Shown here piece by piece: positions 12,427 to 26,122 of a stretch of 64,000 bases of DNA. The stretch comes from Aphis gossypii (lineage: Eukaryota; Arthropoda; Insecta; Hemiptera; Aphididae), in assembly GCF_020184175.1 (NCBI RefSeq), contig NC_065530.1, positions 71,587,260 to 71,651,259 of the forward strand. The letters are read 5' to 3'. The first letter of the stretch is position 1; the number at the start of each line of letters is the position of its first letter. The translations under genes were made by a program, and so were the position numbers. The notes below the pieces were generated by a model. That model saw nothing but the letters and a program-made list of their open reading frames with translations. It was not told where the DNA came from and searched no databases.

Positions 12427-15400
12427 ACTGCGAGATCGGCCGTAGATGGAGGTGGTAAAGCCAAACGTATTACGGTCCCTATACATATTATTATATATTC
12501 CGTATCATAGATAATAATAGTCATATAGTATTATAGCGCTTGTGTTTCGAGCGGGGCGGCGTGGTGTAGTGCGAGACTTGGAGATTTCACGCCCTCCCCT
12601 CCGGAGAGGGAAAGTTTAACCACCGTGGTTAAGAAAGCGTCCGTGATGGTGGTGGATTAACGAAGCGACGAGCACCGAAACGAAAAAAAAAGAACGATAA
12701 TCGCATGAATACACGCGAAAACGATACAACTGTTGTCCGGTGTTGGACCCTAACTATAATATTATAATATTATGCGTATACAATAAGCACCTATATAATA
12801 TGATAAGTAGAAGACGACCAAAATAATCCCAGCGATAGCATCTGTGGTGTTTGTGTTTATTTTTTTTCGAACAGGCGTGATGTAATAATGTGTGGTGTGG
12901 ATTCGCTGCTTCCACCGCAATTTATACTATACGTATTTAATATTAAAACCTATCTACTCTGTTGAGACATTTGAATGACTTCTAATGTATTAAGCAATAA
13001 TTAATACATAATTGTTATGACTGGGCATTTTTCCTAATGAAAATATTAGAACTAAGATAAAAAGAAATGTTCAACCCTTGTATCCTAAATATATAGTTAC
13101 CTACCTTTTCAATTTTCTAATTAAAGACTGACTTAGTTTAATTATTCGTTATAATAACTTGGCTTTTTCTAGTTTATTCGGAAAATAATACGTTAGGTAT
13201 TTATGTTTAAACTTTTAAACATATACGTATTCTATAAATTTATTATATTTTATAACTATATAGTCAAATACTTAATTAAAGGTTTTTTAATTTGTGTGCT
13301 GTATGTAATAATTTTAAACAAGAATAAACAAATAAATATTCCTTGGTTCAATAGTTTAGATGACACAAACTTATAATTTCCTAAACCAACTACCAACTAA
13401 TGTTTATGGATAATATAGTAATAGATGTATTTGTAATTTGTATATAATTAATTAACTAGGTAATTAATGATTATTTTTTTTTATTTGTATTACTATTCAT
13501 TAAAACGATTAGCAAACTACACAATTAACGACAAGAGGTTATACATTAATGGGCAAGCACTCAGTAGTGACATGGTTATTTAAAGACATAGAAATGCACA
13601 AACACGCTGCCTTTTTAACTGTATCAAATCAATATTTTTCACCATGTTACTTTAAACTTACATAAATTATTTGTTAAAAATCAACTTGTATCTAATATTA
13701 TTTGACTTAACTGATCCTCTACCTTTGATAATCATCAATTATTTACCGTAATGTGGTGTCTGTGAATATTCATTAACTCTATATTATAATCGTCCGTCAT
13801 TAGTTTATCAAAATTTATTGTGAAAGTATAGGTAATCTAAAGTCTAACCGTTTAATATACATAGATAATATTATAATGGTAATGGTATTATGTACTAAAA
13901 ATAGTAATATAAACAAATACTACTTTTAACTACCTATGCATCAGTTTGTATATATCCCACATTCTAATTTATAAAATTATAAAATGGCATTTTAAAGTTT
14001 TAATCATACAACACATTTTACTTTACAGTTTTTATATACATATGTATCAAAACCAAATTAATATAGAAAAGTGAAGCATACGTTTTATTTTTATTTTTTA
14101 CCTGCAAGTTATAACATTTGTTAATAATTCGAACTAAATGGAAAGAATAGTTGTGCTTACTTACCATTCACTACTTAATATATTAGTTAATTCAACTAGA
14201 AACGTTTTAAACATCTAACTAAACGGTTTTATCAACGGCCAAAACAACATTTACTTAGCTTTTATTTAATCAATATAGCTAGAATATTATCAGCCATTTA
14301 TATAGGTAACAATGTAACGTACACTATTTACTATATATTACCGAATTATTTTTTTCTATGATTTTACACGATAGCAAACATGAATTATTATTAATCTGTA
14401 TAAGCATTGTCCAGTACACCGTGTAATAATCTCGCGAGTGGAAATATTTGATAATCCCGTTTGGTCGGTACGCCGTCGACGTGTACCCCAATTTAAATGC
14501 GTATTAAGGTGAATAACCATAAACATTATATACATATATGTCAGGTAGGAGGAGTTAAGAGGCTTTTGCCTGCAAATTATCATCACGTCTGCAGACGAGC
14601 ACTGCAATATTGGATTAATAATTATTATTTATCTGCTGCTTTTATCGTAGTATAACACGTAAGCATGTGTAGTTATTATTTTATTATAACAGATGCCCGA
14701 AGCAATAGTACCACGATTTCTTAAAAATTGGATATTGATTGATAAAACCACAGTACCTACTATGAAAAAAAAAACTCGACACGTTATTTAAACACTAATG
14801 AAGATCCAAGCTTTTCACACTCTAACACTGATAGGTTAATCAATTATATTATATTTTTACAATAATCAAATCGTACCACGATATTCGAATTCATGTCGTA
14901 TTGTGCATAGTTAAAATATTACTTAAGCAAATATAGAAATTTTAACATAAAATTAAATTAAAGTTAAATATTCATCTCCCAGTTGTACTACTTATATTTG
15001 TTCACTTATAATCAATTTTATATTAGTGTGGTAAATGTCAATATTTAGAGTGGCCTTCTTATGGCTATACAAGCGATCATAAAGGTTTCATATTAAATTG
15101 AGAATGAACATTACATTATATTCTGCAAAACGAATCGTGATCATAAGAATAAAGATATTGGACAATAGTTAAACAGACAAAAGTTTAGTAATATTTTAAA
15201 ACGCTAAGGTCTATTGACGACCCTTTTGAAAAAGGCTATTGAAATTCTTCTCTGATGTAAGACATCAAAGAGATATTTTAGTACTTGGACAATAGATTAC
15301 ACGACTCATGTTTGAAAAAAATGTAAATAACGCTGTTTAAGTGTTATTTCTCCAGGTGCATTACTTGATTTGAAAATGTAGAAGGAAATGTTATGACGAC

Positions 15401-16613
15401 GTGTAACTCGAACTTTATAATCTTTATAAAGTATTACATTGTGCAACACGTTCAGAGCCTATCAAATAGTTTTATTAGTTATAACGACCATAAAGAACAG
15501 TAGGTAGTTCAAAGCATTTTTTTTTATTCGGATACCTACACCGTATTAAATTTCAAAATTGACAAGCTCTGCACTATTGTGGTATCTATAGTGTGAAATC
15601 TGACTGACTGTGAAACACACTATTGAACAAAGTTTGAATACATAAAAAAAGCAATTTAAATTAATCTGTTTATCTACTTTTTGATAATCGTCTGAATTAT
15701 TTAATGATTCTCTTTGTATACGATCAAAAAATTATATTATACATAGACTATCGTCCCTCGGCAATATCTCCAGTTTTAAATTTTAACGTTAGATTACATT
15801 TGTTGTGCATTGTTTACCTATATGCAAGTATTTTAAAAGTGATAAACGAACATAAAATTGTGAATACTATGAAATAATCACCATTTTGTAAATCCAATTT
15901 TATAAGCCATAAAAACGTGTATATTTTATACCTCGGTTTGATGGTACGTATTATTTATATTATATAATATAACAATTTGGTAAATATTTATCACTATGTT
16001 ATTTCGGGGATATTTTTGTATCCTATAATTGTTGGCGTCCGGCTATAGACGAGAAACATGTCTACCTATTATTATTATTCTCAATACTTACCTATTTTAA
16101 GTTAGAAAAAAAAACAGAAGTTTACATCTCGACAGGACCATACTTATGAGTAATGCGAAAAACGAGGTCAAGTATTCGAAAATATAGTCTTCGGTGATAT
16201 CAAAAATTCCAAAAATCAGATTTTGATTATATCCACGTTGTTTTGAAGAAAAACGGGTGTGGGCACCCTTGTTGAATCGCTCTTTACACAATACACAGTT
16301 ACAATTGTCCTGCGTTAAAGAGAAGGACGCCGTGATTTGAACTCGAGCCGTTCTCGAATATTTTGGCGCGCGACAATGGTTTCGCAACAATTCGCGTAAC
16401 CTATACGCGTGTGTTAGCTGTTACTTGAACGAGCATAAATATTATGTGCACGGCGTTGTACAGCAAGTAATAAAATATACTCGACGAGTAGGCATTATGT
16501 ATAATATGTGTGTATAATACGCGATACGCGTACAACGTTCGTTACGATGTGGGATATTCGGTTTTTGGTAACCTTGGGTCGTGTACACCTATACATAATT
16601 ATGTATGACATAA

Positions 16614-16639
16614 GTGTGTGTGTGTGTGTGTGTGTGTGT
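16614..16639. repeat. (GT)13 microsatellite
   Basis: An uninterrupted GT tract. It produces false open frames in several phases. Confidence 0.9.
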
Positions 16640-19299
16640 ATACAGCCGTTGGAAAGGCGAGACCCGGTGGGACCATCATTCGCCGTGTATATTATTATTA
16701 TGACCTGCACAAGAGATTGCGCGTACGGCCGATGTTTACGGTTCGTGCGGGAAGAACCCTTTTTCGTCTCTTATCTAGCCCGTACATACGCCCGGCATAA
16801 ATTATAAAACGTGCCGGACAACCGGTGAGCTTTTAAATTTCTTCGACTTTTGACAACGGGCCTCCACCACCGTCACTCTGCGGCCGCCGTGCGCGCAGAC
16901 TATCCTATACTATATTTTTCCATATTATTTTAATTTTTTTTTTTTTTTTTTAATATGCAAAATAATCGCTCGCGCCGGCTTCTTATTAGTGCACACAGAC
17001 CTGCTCCGCACCCTCCTAAACGTCGCGCGCCGCTAATTATAATACCTGCCATTGTGTTTAAACAATGGTGATATATAGAGTGCTCGAGACCCATCTAATT
17101 TTCATAAAAACAATAAAAAAAAAATGTCGAGTTTTCGAGTTTCAATTAAATCGTATTGATAGGCGCGTCTTTTCTTCCGTTTTTCGTTTGAACTCACGTC
17201 GCGAGTAAACGGTTTTGTTAGCTTTGGTAATAATATAAAGTAGGTATCTATGGCACTTTCGGAAATGAAAAAATTACCAATCCCTACGAAACCGTACTAT
17301 CGCGTGTTTGCATGATATTACATAATGGGCAGTATATACACAAAATGTATTATACTTACCTATATAGTTTTAAATTGGTAAAGAACGCGTGCGATTTCGA
17401 CACTGTAAGTGAATACGGTACGTGTAAATGAACACGGAACAACATGTTCTGTGTGTAATTGAATAAAAGACGTCGCCAAAAATAAAAAAATATAATGTCG
17501 GAAAAGTAGATATTTTTATCTATCGTCAACAACAATAAAACATTAGTCGTAAGTTCGTTAATGTGTACACACTGTAGTTAGGCATAGGTAGTTTAATCGA
17601 GTCAACGAGACGTAATTCGGAACAAAGTATGGGCAACTCCCCTTTGTCGAGTGGCTATTAATAATACCAAACAGTTTAGTTAGATAGTTGTCATAAACTC
17701 CTGGCTCGTTATATGGCAGTTATGCAATGCGCGTTTATGGTGTATATAATAAACTATATATTATAATATGTTCAACTATTATACGTATATAAACAACGGT
17801 AGGTTCAAGTCGCCGATAAAATAAAATATTATATTATCATGTTTAAATTATAATGTCTTGGAAGTTGTGGTTGATTATTATTTTTTATTTTTCAAAAAAT
17901 TTAAAAACAAAAAAGTAAAAATAAATGCCCGATTGGCTACTTAAAAAAATGTTATGATATTTAATATATAATTCCGTAATTCACATATTATTGTTTTAGT
18001 CGTTTTGACGATTGCTACACGATAAAGGCAAATTGGTCACATCAGATCGAGTATGGCTGTTTTTTTGGTATAGTGTAAGGGCATCATATAGGTAGTGGCT
18101 ATACGCAATCTATGAGGATAATACGAACAAAAACCGTTAGCGTCTACGACACGCACGGTAAACCATGATTTATAAAGAATAAAACAAATTATATAACATA
18201 GAAAAACAAAAACTGCAATAGATTTGGAACTGTTTTTTCTCCTCTCGCCCCTGATCGCGGGACGATCGCCGTTAACGTCTCCGGCCGCCGTCGGCGAATT
18301 AACCGGGCGCGGAGCCGTCAGCGCTTTAATAATAATATACATAAATATACGCATACACGCGCATTATGTACACGTCGCTGCAACGGTGGCCACATCGTCG
18401 GAGAGATTTTATACGGCGCTTGTAACAGTATACAATAATATGGTAACTTATCCAATTTCCTCCGGTTTAAAGACATCGCCGTCAGATGACCCACGGGCGT
18501 ACGTATAGTATGTATAGTGTGTGAGCTCGCGAAGGACAAAAGTGGTGTGTTTGGCCGGGGTACAAGGTGGGGAAGGATGTGTACACGCGCGTGGCGGCGA
18601 TTGCATTCGACCGTTTGGGAAGCGTGAAATTAGATTTTCAGACCCGTAATTAAAATATATATACACATATACTATCGCGTACATACAAAAAGGCCAACGA
18701 CTGGTGTACAGCGTATAAACGTGTCAGAGCGTTTTAATGGTGTCGTTGCGTTTCGCGTTGGTTTGTTAAGTCCGTGTGCAGTGTGCGCAAGTGTTTTTGT
18801 ACGTACACATATTTTTTTTGTTTTTTTTTTTTTTTTTTATCAATTCCGTTTCGTGCGAGTAGCTCGTATGTCCGTCTACAGATCTCGCGACTCGCATTTT
18901 CCAAGAAACTAATACGTACTACGGAGGACCGTGCGGAGGACCGCTCGTATAATGTCCGGCGACGACCGTTTGTTAAAAGGAAAACATCAGCGTTAATAGC
19001 CGTTACATCATCCTAACCGCTGTTCAAACCAGCGATTATGGGTCGAGAAACAATCATATATCCTACTAGAGAGACCCGACACTGCGGCCGGCGTCCGTAG
19101 TTTATTTCAATTCGCCCTATATACGATAATAAACGAAAAAAAATCATCTTGCGCCTCCCTCGGCTTATATACTATAGCCTACCACGACAGTTGACATTTC
19201 AAACAGTATTGTATTGTAAATTCGACGAATAAATATTATTTAACTCGATCTTCAACACTCGCCTGGTAACGCGTAAGTGCAGTTGTAACGAGTACAATA

Positions 19300-21755
19300 T
19301 TTTCTATTCAACCTTGAAGGTGTGTGTTGAGTTCGAACTTTGAAGTCGATAGGCTGTCACTGTTGCACTGCGCATTACGTGTTATAAAGATATAATATTA
19401 TTTTATTTTTCGTAAAAAAAATGCATTTACAAAATATTGAACAATATTTAAATCTTAAAAACAAAGTAGTTGTGTACTATATTTACATTATAATGAAATA
19501 AAAATAAGAAAACATTAATGAACGATAATAATATAATTGATACAATTATAATGATATAATGATATAATTCACTCTCACCAATATATATCAATTAGGGGCT
19601 AATACAAGAGCAGGTGTACGAGCTGATCTCTTCAAAGACTTTTTTATTTTTGTATAATACAATATAAATACCTAAAAACGCCTTTTTTCGTACATATGTT
19701 ATAGGTTAAGTTTATTCAGATAATTGACCACCTCACTATAAATACAAAAGTTAAGTTCCTACTGGTATCACTATAGCTTAAATGTTATTTAGCTAGTTGA
19801 AGTAAACAAATACATACCTAATATAAGCATTGCATGTAATATATGTGTTTATTGGTTTAGAAAAATAATAAGCTATGATAATGGATTTTAAGTAAATTAA
19901 TAATACTATTTTCAATATTTGTAGGGCAACTATTCATAAAGTATAATTGCTAAAACTACATAGCTGTTCAGAAAATGATTTTTATATTTGAACTTACAGC
20001 TCTTAAGTGCTACATTTTACTATTTTATATTTATTTATATCGTTTTGGTGCGATATTAATATATACAATATAAAGCAGTGGTATCTGTGCATACTTGGAA
20101 ATGAAATGTTGGTTTACAAATGTCATACAGGTGTCACCATAAAAATCAAATTTTCAAACAAGTATTTATTTAGTTAAATGTATTTAAATGTTTGACCATC
20201 GAAGTAGAATATCACATGAGTATACCGTAAAATGTTGGTCTTAATAATTAAGTAGCTAATCAACTATATATTATTTAAGATTCGATTCTTATAAAATGTT
20301 TACCAATATATATTTTGTACTTATTAAATTTATTTTAAATATTAATGTTAATACAAAATTAATTACACGTATCAATTCTAATATTATTAACAATGCCCAA
20401 TGTACTTCATAATAAAATATTATTAAGTAGTTTAAATTTATTGAACATACACCTACATTTTTTAATTACCTAGTTCAATTAAAGTGCTATTAACGTCTCT
20501 AATACCATAATTATCTATTTTTCATAGCAATACATTCGAATAATAAATTATGATCAATGCAATCAAACGTTTTTTTTACATCAAAAATATGCAAAGTACC
20601 TCATTACCATTATCTAGTATTTTATATCTAACAAGGGATTGTGCGGCAGTCATATGAAGTTCAGTAGGTAATATGAAAGGTTCTAATGTCTACATTAAAC
20701 TGTCTTTCTTACATGATGTATAGTCACGAAAGGCCTTAAAATATTATTCGTACCTTTAAAAATTATTATTTTATCGGTCAGCAATTAATTGTATAATTTC
20801 TGTACTATAATTGATTATAATGATATAATGAAAGTTACTATGTGTATTATTTAAAGTTTATATAACATAACATTATACATAGATATATTATAAAACAATT
20901 GTTTCACCACTCAATTACAAAAATAAGTACATAAAAATATAAATTTACCATTATACGGCACACTGTGTATGCAATTTCGCTACATGTTCATATACGGAGC
21001 ACTGAAACTGTAAATGGATCTCGTAATGTTCAAAGTAACACTGTGTCACTATAAAATAATGTCCTAATTTATAAGTTAGAGCTAATACCATTGCCTAAAA
21101 AATAACTTATATAAGTTGAATTAAGTATATAGGTACAGTATATTATATTGGTTCAATTGCCTACTACAACAATAAGGCAATAATAGCTCCCTGGTAATAT
21201 ATTTAAATTAATTTAATTATTTACAAGTTGATTACATTTCTAATATATTTTTATATGGATACAAATATAGGTAACTATAAACAAACGAAATCACACAATT
21301 TTAAAATAACATCAACAAGACGTAAGTATATAATTAATATAACATAGAATATTCAAATTTTATTATCTATTGTTTTTTTTTCTTTTGGACTCCTTTGAAT
21401 GTTCATTTTAACATTTAGGAAATAATGAAAAATATATACTCGTGAATAAAAAAAAAATAATATTGAATTGACAATTCATAATTTTGTTTAACACTATTAT
21501 TAATCTATATCATACCGATTATTATACTAACTCTTTCATTTATACAACTTAAAAAACATTTCCATTAATTTTACATACCTATTACATTTTTATTGTAGTA
21601 ACATGTCATCTATGACGCAAATACACAATGCACTTAATGTTAACATGTTAACAATTATTATATCCAATCAAATAAAACCAACATAATTTCAAGTTGCACC
21701 TATACGTTTATAATTTGATTAAATGTAATATACTTTTTTTGATCAGAAATCAAAA
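19300..21755. other. AT-rich spacer upstream of the receptor gene
   Basis: No coding exon chain or recognisable repeat was seen. The promoter of the receptor gene starting at 21,756 should lie at the right end, but no TATA box or initiator stands out. Confidence 0.55.
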
Positions 21756-24700
21756 ATGATTCCGCTCGTATGTTTTTCTTCGCTCTTGTTTGGAAACTGG
21801 CCGTTGAAATGGAATGAAAAGAACCAAAGATACGAGATATGTTATTATTTCTATTTTACTTCATTCGTTATGTTATTTTGTTTCTGCTATTCATTTTTTA
21901 AATTATTCCATAATGATATAATGAGAGATTCCCTAAACCTCACTAATCCGCAATATTTAATAGTAGCTTTAATGTACTTGAATTTTAGTGCTATGACTTT
22001 AAACCGGTAAGTTTATATATAAGATAATATAAATTTATTAGTTACTATGTTTACAAAACTACTAATAGAACAAAATTATTTTTGAACGAGTTATAAAATA
22101 TTTCTTGTAGCTACATAAAATGTAGTACAACTTGACACTTCGTCTTATACCGTGGTATTCATCGGAGTAAGTGATGATGTTTACCATTTATATTGTATGC
22201 ATGTATGCAGGATTATCATTTAAATAGTATACCAACGCAATAGTGTAACGATTCAGCATAAATAGTAGAAATACATAAGCATACGGCTATGTATGGTGTT
22301 CATATAGACTTTTAAGTAGACTAACTAATTAATTTTCCTGTTCTCTCCCTCATTAAACGACATTTAAAATATAGTATAAGTTATTATAAATGTTCTTCCT
22401 TCAATAAGAATATTATGATCAAAGCCATCCTCAATATTACAATCTCTAAATTTGTTTCAACATTTAAAATTTAAACAAAAAAATTCTCGTTTAGTATAAA
22501 TAGTTAACAATCAAAAGATAATTGTGAAAAATATTTTTCCAAAAAGAATAAGAAAAATAATATATTTTTATTTGCCGACACGTACCTACGTACGTACCTA
22601 AACTCTTCGAGTCGACTATACGACCCGCGATCAGTTACACAATATTATCATCTCCCGCAGTTACATACGTATTATGTGTTGAAAAAGATAGGGCTAAAAA
22701 AAAAACTCGGCCACGAATAATTCATAACAAACCTATCGTCGAATCAATAATAATGTGTGCGTGTAGGTACATCGATTTTTTTTTTTTTTTTTTTGATTTT
22801 TGACGTCTAATAAATTTTACTGCTCGTCGCAGAATTTTTCTCGTGAAAACGTAGGGGCGGGAGGGGCTGGCTCTCGTAAAGCGGTGCGTTTGACGTCGGA
22901 AACAAAAAACGACTTAAGTCTTTGCGCCGCAGGTTGGTGAACGCCGGACACAGCGCGAGGTTCGCGGACGAACTGAAACGCGGCTGCGACCGGACCGTGG
23001 AGTCGGGCAGACACCTGCCGGAGTTCTGGTTCCGGAACGTCGGGTGCGCGGCGTTCCTGTGCATGATGTACTACAGATTCCACGAGTTCACGGACCTGTC
23101 GACCGCCTTGATCTTCCAGGAGGTCATGACGACGCTGGGCTGTTGCATGTACTGCGGCTCGACCATGGAGTGTCTGTACGCGGCGGCGTGCGGCGCGCTC
23201 GCCCGGCGGTTCGCGTCCGTCAACCGCCGGACCGGCGAGCTGGCCCGCGAACTCGGCGCCGCCGGCCGGTGCAGCCGCGCCGCCCGCCGCGACCACCGGC
23301 GGGCCGCCGACCGGCTGGCCGGGCTGTCGGCCGAACACTGCCGTCTGGTCAGGCTCGTCCGGCTGTTCAACGACGAGTACGGCGTGCCGATATTCCTGAC
23401 CACGACCAACCTGCTCATGACTCAGATATACGCCCTGAACGACGTCGTCTCGGTGATCGTCGGCAGCGACACGTTCGAAGCCTCGTACGAACGTCACGAG
23501 TACATGGTCGACGTGTTCACGTGGACGTTCGCGTGGTTCCGGCTCTGGTGGATATGCTACCGGGCCGACGATCTCGTGACAAGGGTGAGCGTATCATCAT
23601 AATAATATGGTTTATTACGCGATAACGGCTGCAGGTAGGTATAGGTGACGTATAGGTCGTGCCCGTCGTCGATGGGATGTACAGATTTTTACGTTTTGAG
23701 TTCGCGAGGCCGACGAGCGTCCGGTCGTTTACCTTTACCGCGACTACTGCCGCGGCAGCAGTCGTCCGAGCTGGCGACGACGATCGGATCGAGTCCTGAG
23801 GATGACCGCGAGGTCCGTCCGAATGGCAAAAAATATTCGTTGACATTTGAAAACAATAATAACAATCGATTTTAATATTTTCTTCCTAACCGCGTGTTTG
23901 GTAAATTTTTGATTACATGTACGAGCATCAACGATTATATGTTTATTTATGATTTAACATAGGTACAAATAGGGGGGGGGCTTTTGGGGCTAAGCCCCCA
24001 AACATTTTTTACAGAAATTGATGAATTATTTAGATTAAATTTTCAACAATCTTATTCTTTTGTGATTGATTATTAGAAAGTAGATACGTTATAACTTGTA
24101 TTTAAACAATTGGTATTTATAAATTATGAATTTCATCTGACAAGTAGTTTTTTTAAACTATTTTGTTTTCGTTTGTGCTATACTTGTGTACAGGATACTT
24201 TTGATATCGATCGTTCCAACTTAAAAAGTAAAATGTATGTTCTAAAAATACGACGAAAGAAGTTAATTTTGAAAGTATCAAAAAACATCTGAAGGAAGAA
24301 ATATTTCTTAATTTATTTAAAATTATGGAAGTGGAAATCGCATTACCTGTGAGCTCGGCTACATGTGCAAGGTATTTTATATCTAAAAAAAGGATCAACA
24401 CATATGTCCGAGCTAACAAACTCAGGACCGATTTACTAACTTAAAAATATTGAATATCGAAAAAAGATATTATAGTAGATACTGAAATAATATACAACAC
24501 AATTGCTAAATCCAACAGAAGAATACATCTTTAAAAGTGTGTTAAGTAAATTTTTTTTAAATAAAAATTTATTCTATAATATTATATTATTTTATAGTTA
24601 CTTGTTGCACTAGCCATACTTACCTATAGTATTAATAAAACCATAGTTTTCCTAAAAGTTATGTGGTGTATAATGTATATTATATATTATAAATATAATT

Positions 24701-26122
24701 TTGACAACTATTAGATGAAAAAAAATACGTATATATTATATACCTGTTTGAAAAAATGTTAAGTAAATTTTATTATTAATTGTAATTAAATACGCAGTAT
24801 ACGGTATATCTATATGTTGTATTAAACATTATTTAGGTGTTAATTACTTCCATAAATACCCTTATTCAGTAGCTAAGGCTTCAGCCCTCCCAAAAAAAAA
24901 AATCTCAAACGCTATTTGCGCTGATGTTTATAAATAATGAAAAATCAACCATTTTATTTTTAAAACTCTCGTCATAAATTATAATTAATTTATCGATTTT
25001 TTAACCGACTACCTAAATTTTTTTTTTTTTTAGTTTTCTTTTTGATATTCACACGTAAGTCCGCGATGTAGTGTTGTTTTAAATCTAAAACGTATTGTAT
25101 AATAGCTGTTGAAATTTAATCTGAATAAAAGGACCCTAGCTGTGTTTTTCCCATTAGGTCCGTGTTTTTACGTCACTGGTCACAATACATTGTATTGTAT
25201 TATTTGTATATTATTCTACTATACTACTTTACCTACTAATTATAGTGTATTATACTTCTATTACCAAAGTGAAGGTAAGAATATTGTCTTGGGATTCTTA
25301 GGTTTTTATTGGTATTTTAATTTTAAAATTGTAGTGTTTTACATAGTCAACTTACTTTAAAATCAAATTACCTATACCAATAAAAACCCTACGAGATACT
25401 TAGGATAACAATTTTAAATATTATTTAAATTTGATGATTGGTCAAAACACTCTAATATTAAAGCTAACACAAAATTCTCCTGCTTAACTCAAATTTGCTT
25501 TGATACGCGTTTTTAATACGAGGAAAGAACATGCGCATCTCGGGTGTTCTAGTGTTGCGAAATCACACTTATTCATTATTGTACGTTTTAACTTTTTACA
25601 ACGCATTATAGTTTATAATACAATGAGTTATTAATTACAGTTCAAAATATTCTTTTTTTTTAGGTACACTTAACAGCAAAAATAATGCTTGAAAATGATA
25701 TAAACTCATTCCCAGAAAATATAAGAAAAATGGTAAGAAATATTTGTTTTATTGGTCAAATTATTATGAGTTTATTGCTAGTTACTAGTTATGTATTTTT
25801 AAACAATCTAATATCATTAATAATGTACCTAGGCTCTAGATTTTTTAGATCAATTGCTTCATCGTCACGTGAGGATTACGGCATGGGGGTTCTTTGATGT
25901 AAATAAGGAATTACTGTTCGTGGTAAACATCAATAAAAATAGAATTTTATTTCAGCGCATGTAAGTTAACCTACCAAATTAAAATTACTTATTTTGCAGG
26001 TGTTGGGATATCAATTTGGTTTGTGTTTGATATGTACTCAATTTACGACTTCGGGATTACAACTAGTTAATAATTTTACAATTTATCAAAATTCCACAAC
26101 TTCTATGGAAAAACATTCATAA
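21756..26122 (+). CDS. gustatory-receptor-like seven-transmembrane protein (possibly decayed)
   Basis: Four exons fit in frame: 21,756-22,006, 22,933-23,584, 25,664-25,732 and 26,000-26,122 (364 aa). Introns are GT..AG; the first splits an Arg codon and the last two are phase 0, as is usual for insect gustatory receptors. The product has several hydrophobic segments. Exon 2 contains FNDEYGVPIFLTTTNLLMTQ, a pattern typical of the central part of 7tm_7 receptors, and WWICYRADDLVTR before the conserved splice. The role would be ligand-gated cation-channel chemoreception in sensory neuron membranes. Two oddities stand out. Exon 2 is extremely GC- and CpG-rich while the other exons are AT-rich. 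The last exon stops where a seventh membrane segment ending in the TYxxxxxQF motif is expected. An odorant receptor (7tm_6) is less likely. The start is the first ATG after an in-frame stop. It could be a recent pseudogene. Confidence 0.65.
22933..23584 (+). other. GC-rich main exon of the receptor gene
   Basis: The exon opens after CGCCGCAG and ends at AGG before GTGAGC. Third codon positions are almost all G or C, so CGC, GCC, CTG and GTC dominate. This contrasts with the A/T-ending codons of every other gene in the window. GC enrichment continues into the adjoining intron to about 23,850. Arginine and alanine are over-represented in the intracellular-loop-like region at about 23,190-23,330. 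Confidence 0.8.
24190..24442 (+). pseudogene. hAT transposase C-terminal fragment (ZMYM1-like)
   Basis: A forward frame beginning near 24,260 reads VNFESIKKHLKEEIFLNLFK, then EIALPVSSATCARYF, then KKRINTYVRANKL, ending at a stop near 24,440. PVSSATCxRxFxxxxRIKTYxR is the hallmark of the C-terminal dimerisation region of hAT transposases, including the domesticated-looking ZMYM1-like copies common in aphids. Upstream residues DIDRSNLKSKMYVLK in another frame probably belong to the same relic, so there is at least one frameshift. It sits inside intron 2 of the receptor gene, on the same strand. G-rich and C-rich motifs at about 23,970-24,000 and 24,880-24,890 may mark the element's outer parts. 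Confidence 0.7.

Larger units (their letters stand above)
11300..19300. promoter_or_regulatory. CpG-rich, microsatellite-rich non-coding tract
   Basis: Compared with its flanks this tract holds patches that are visibly richer in G+C and CpG, notably about 11,500-12,900, 14,400-14,550, 16,300-17,300 and 18,200-19,200, separated by ordinary AT-rich DNA. The open frames in it are biased by simple repeats (Val runs from GTGGTG, Thr/His runs from CA repeats, Phe runs from poly-T) and resemble no protein. Strong donor-like GTAAGT sites occur at about 12,328 and 19,272 on the + strand, so some patches may be 5'-untranslated exons or promoters of a gene with long introns. Neither the gene nor its direction can be fixed from the sequence. 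Confidence 0.4.

Noticed and set aside
11321..12524. Several 60-105-residue open frames on both strands of the CpG-rich tract
   Set aside because: They overlap on both strands and are driven by GC content and simple repeats (Val, Thr, Ile and Cys runs). No family resemblance or splice continuity.
16097..16390. 97-residue minus-strand open frame with a few Cys residues
   Set aside because: Isolated, no acceptor/donor context, no recognisable domain. Consistent with chance opening in a less AT-rich stretch.
16508..16807. Open frames across the GT microsatellite
   Set aside because: Cys-Val repeats come from the (GT)n tract.
18037..19016. Group of overlapping open frames on both strands
   Set aside because: CpG-rich non-coding DNA; the translations share nothing with known proteins and are not linked by splice sites.
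22817..23497. 226-residue minus-strand frame, plus other frames opposite the GC-rich exon
   Set aside because: Shadow of receptor exon 2: high GC removes stops in all frames. Only the + frame splices cleanly to exon 1 and shows membrane segments.
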